60,000 nucleotides of DNA from Liolophura sinensis (lineage: Eukaryota; Mollusca; Polyplacophora; Chitonida; Chitonidae): contig NC_088295.1 in the NCBI RefSeq assembly GCF_032854445.1, forward strand, positions 13,877,385 to 13,937,384, in the 5' to 3' direction. A program made the translations under genes and the position numbers. The notes beneath the pieces were generated by a model that had not been told where the DNA came from, searched no databases, and saw only the letters and a list, made by a program, of their open reading frames with translations. Below, one piece after another: positions 58,677-60,000 of the stretch (positions are counted from its first letter, which is position 1; the number at the start of each line of letters is the position of its first letter).

Positions 58677-59622
58677 AGCAGGTGCAGAATACCATGAGAA
58701 ACACTTTCATCTCATCCGAACGAGATTGGACATGTGAACCACCCCCATCTAATTTCGAAGAGGATTGAGCAGGTACAGAGCACCATGTGAACCACTCCCC
58801 TCCCATCTCGTAGGAATGATATTGAGCAGATACAGAACACCAGGTGAAAACACTCCCATTTCATCCGAACGGGATTGAGCAGATACAGAGCACCATGTGA
58901 ATCACTCCCATCTCATCCGAATGGGTTTGAGCAGGTACAGAATACCATGAGAACCACTCCCATCTCATCCGAACGGGATTGAGCAGGTACAGAGCACCAT
59001 GAGAACCACTCCCATCTCATCCGAATGGGTTTGAGCAGGTACAGAATACCATGAGAACCACTCCCATCTCATCCGAACGGGATTGAGCAGGTACAGAGCA
59101 CCATGAGAACCACTCCCATCTCATCCGAATGGGTTTGAGCAGGTACAGAATACCATGAGAACCACTCCCATCTCATCCGAAGGGGATTGTGGAGGTACAG
59201 AATACCATGAGAACCACTCCCATCTCATCCGAATGGGTTTGAGCAGGTACAGAGCACCATGAGAACCACTCTCATTCCATACGAACGGGATCGAGCAGGT
59301 ACAGAATAGCGTGTGAGCCTCTCCCATCTCATCTGAAGGAGAATAAGCAGGTTCGGAATACCGTGTGAACCACTCCTATCTTATCCGAACGGAGTTGAGC
59401 AGGTACAGAGCACCATGAGAACCACTCTCATTCCATACAAACGGGATAGAGCAGGTACAGATTACCACAAGAACTCCCTCCTATCTTATCCGATCGGGAT
59501 AGAGCAGGTACAGAATACCATGTGAGCCTTTACCATCTAATACGAAGGGGGTTGAACAGGTTCGGAATACCATGAGAACCACTCCCATCTCATCCGAAGG
59601 GGATTGAGCAGGTACAGAATAC
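58677..59622. repeat. Minisatellite of 52-bp units, about 18 copies, with 104-bp higher-order period
   Basis: The unit is close to GAGCAGGTACAGAATACCAT, then GAGAACCACTCCCATCTCAT, then CCGAACGGGATT. Between about 58889 and 59170 units alternate between an AACGGGATT...AGAGCACC type and a GAATGGGTTT...AGAATACC type, giving a 104-bp dimer repeated about three times. Flanking copies are more diverged. Confidence 0.95.
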
Positions 59623-60000
59623 CATCAGTGCGGTGTCCGCTTCTAGGCTATCAGAAATTATGAACATGAGAACAATAGTGACAAGTATTCCGTGTCTACA
59701 ACGCTGGATCGAATAGAAACGAAAATCCGTTTAAATATGCCTATCCGTTGTCTCATAATTTAGAATGTTCTCACTTGAGGATGAGAAAAACTATATGATA
59801 TATCAAGGATATTTATGTTTATAAATAAATTGCATTGCATATTTATGTTATTCATTTCATTGATGTGTAGCCCACATCTGGTGAAGGTTTAACTAATGTG
59901 ATGGCGGTGAGGTTAATGCGTGGAGAATTGCTCGGAGTACACCATCGCCTATGACTAAGAATACACGAAGAACTTAATTAAGCACCCCCCCACCCCCCGC
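59623..60000. other. No feature recognised
   Basis: AT-rich non-repetitive DNA to the window edge, ending in a C-rich run; no coding signal seen. Confidence 0.6.

Overview
The window is eukaryotic. It has intron-rich genes with GT-AG splicing, high AT content and many repeats. Repeated tRNA-headed SINE copies resemble a family I recall from molluscs and other lophotrochozoans, and the conserved genes fit an invertebrate. I infer a lophotrochozoan, probably a mollusc; no species is assigned.

Three genes can be supported. (1) On the minus strand, positions 1-23552 carry 28 exons that join in frame to give the first ~1,276 residues of Integrator complex subunit 1 (INTS1). The gene runs off the left edge. 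(2) Head to head with it on the plus strand is a TMEM184-family membrane protein gene (closest to TMEM184B). It has a non-coding first exon near 24060-24184, a 7 kb first intron and seven coding exons at 31213-38661 that give 459 residues in one uninterrupted frame. The shared promoter holds two consensus CRE sites and a YY1-type site. (3) At 51048-51233 lies the first coding exon of a secreted CAP-superfamily (CRISP/SCP-like) protein, preceded by a TATA box; later exons were not found.

The rest is introns, a probable long 3' UTR (38662-about 42790) and repeat-rich intergenic DNA. Repeats include a 12 x 102 bp array of hairpin-forming units in an INTS1 intron, a degenerate tandem duplication of the end of INTS1 exon 20, minisatellites of about 58, 72, 51, 54 and 52 bp, long AT microsatellites, a TTAA-type MITE inserted inside a minisatellite, a long foldback element, an unnamed dispersed repeat present twice, ten SINE copies, a LINE fragment and a broken Tc1/mariner transposase. 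From about 56 kb to 59.6 kb the DNA is almost entirely tandem repeat.

INTS1 acts in nuclear RNA 3'-end processing and transcription attenuation, TMEM184B in endomembranes, and the CAP protein is secreted. No shared pathway links them; only the first two share a promoter. The long open reading frames over tandem arrays are by-products of repeat periods divisible by three.
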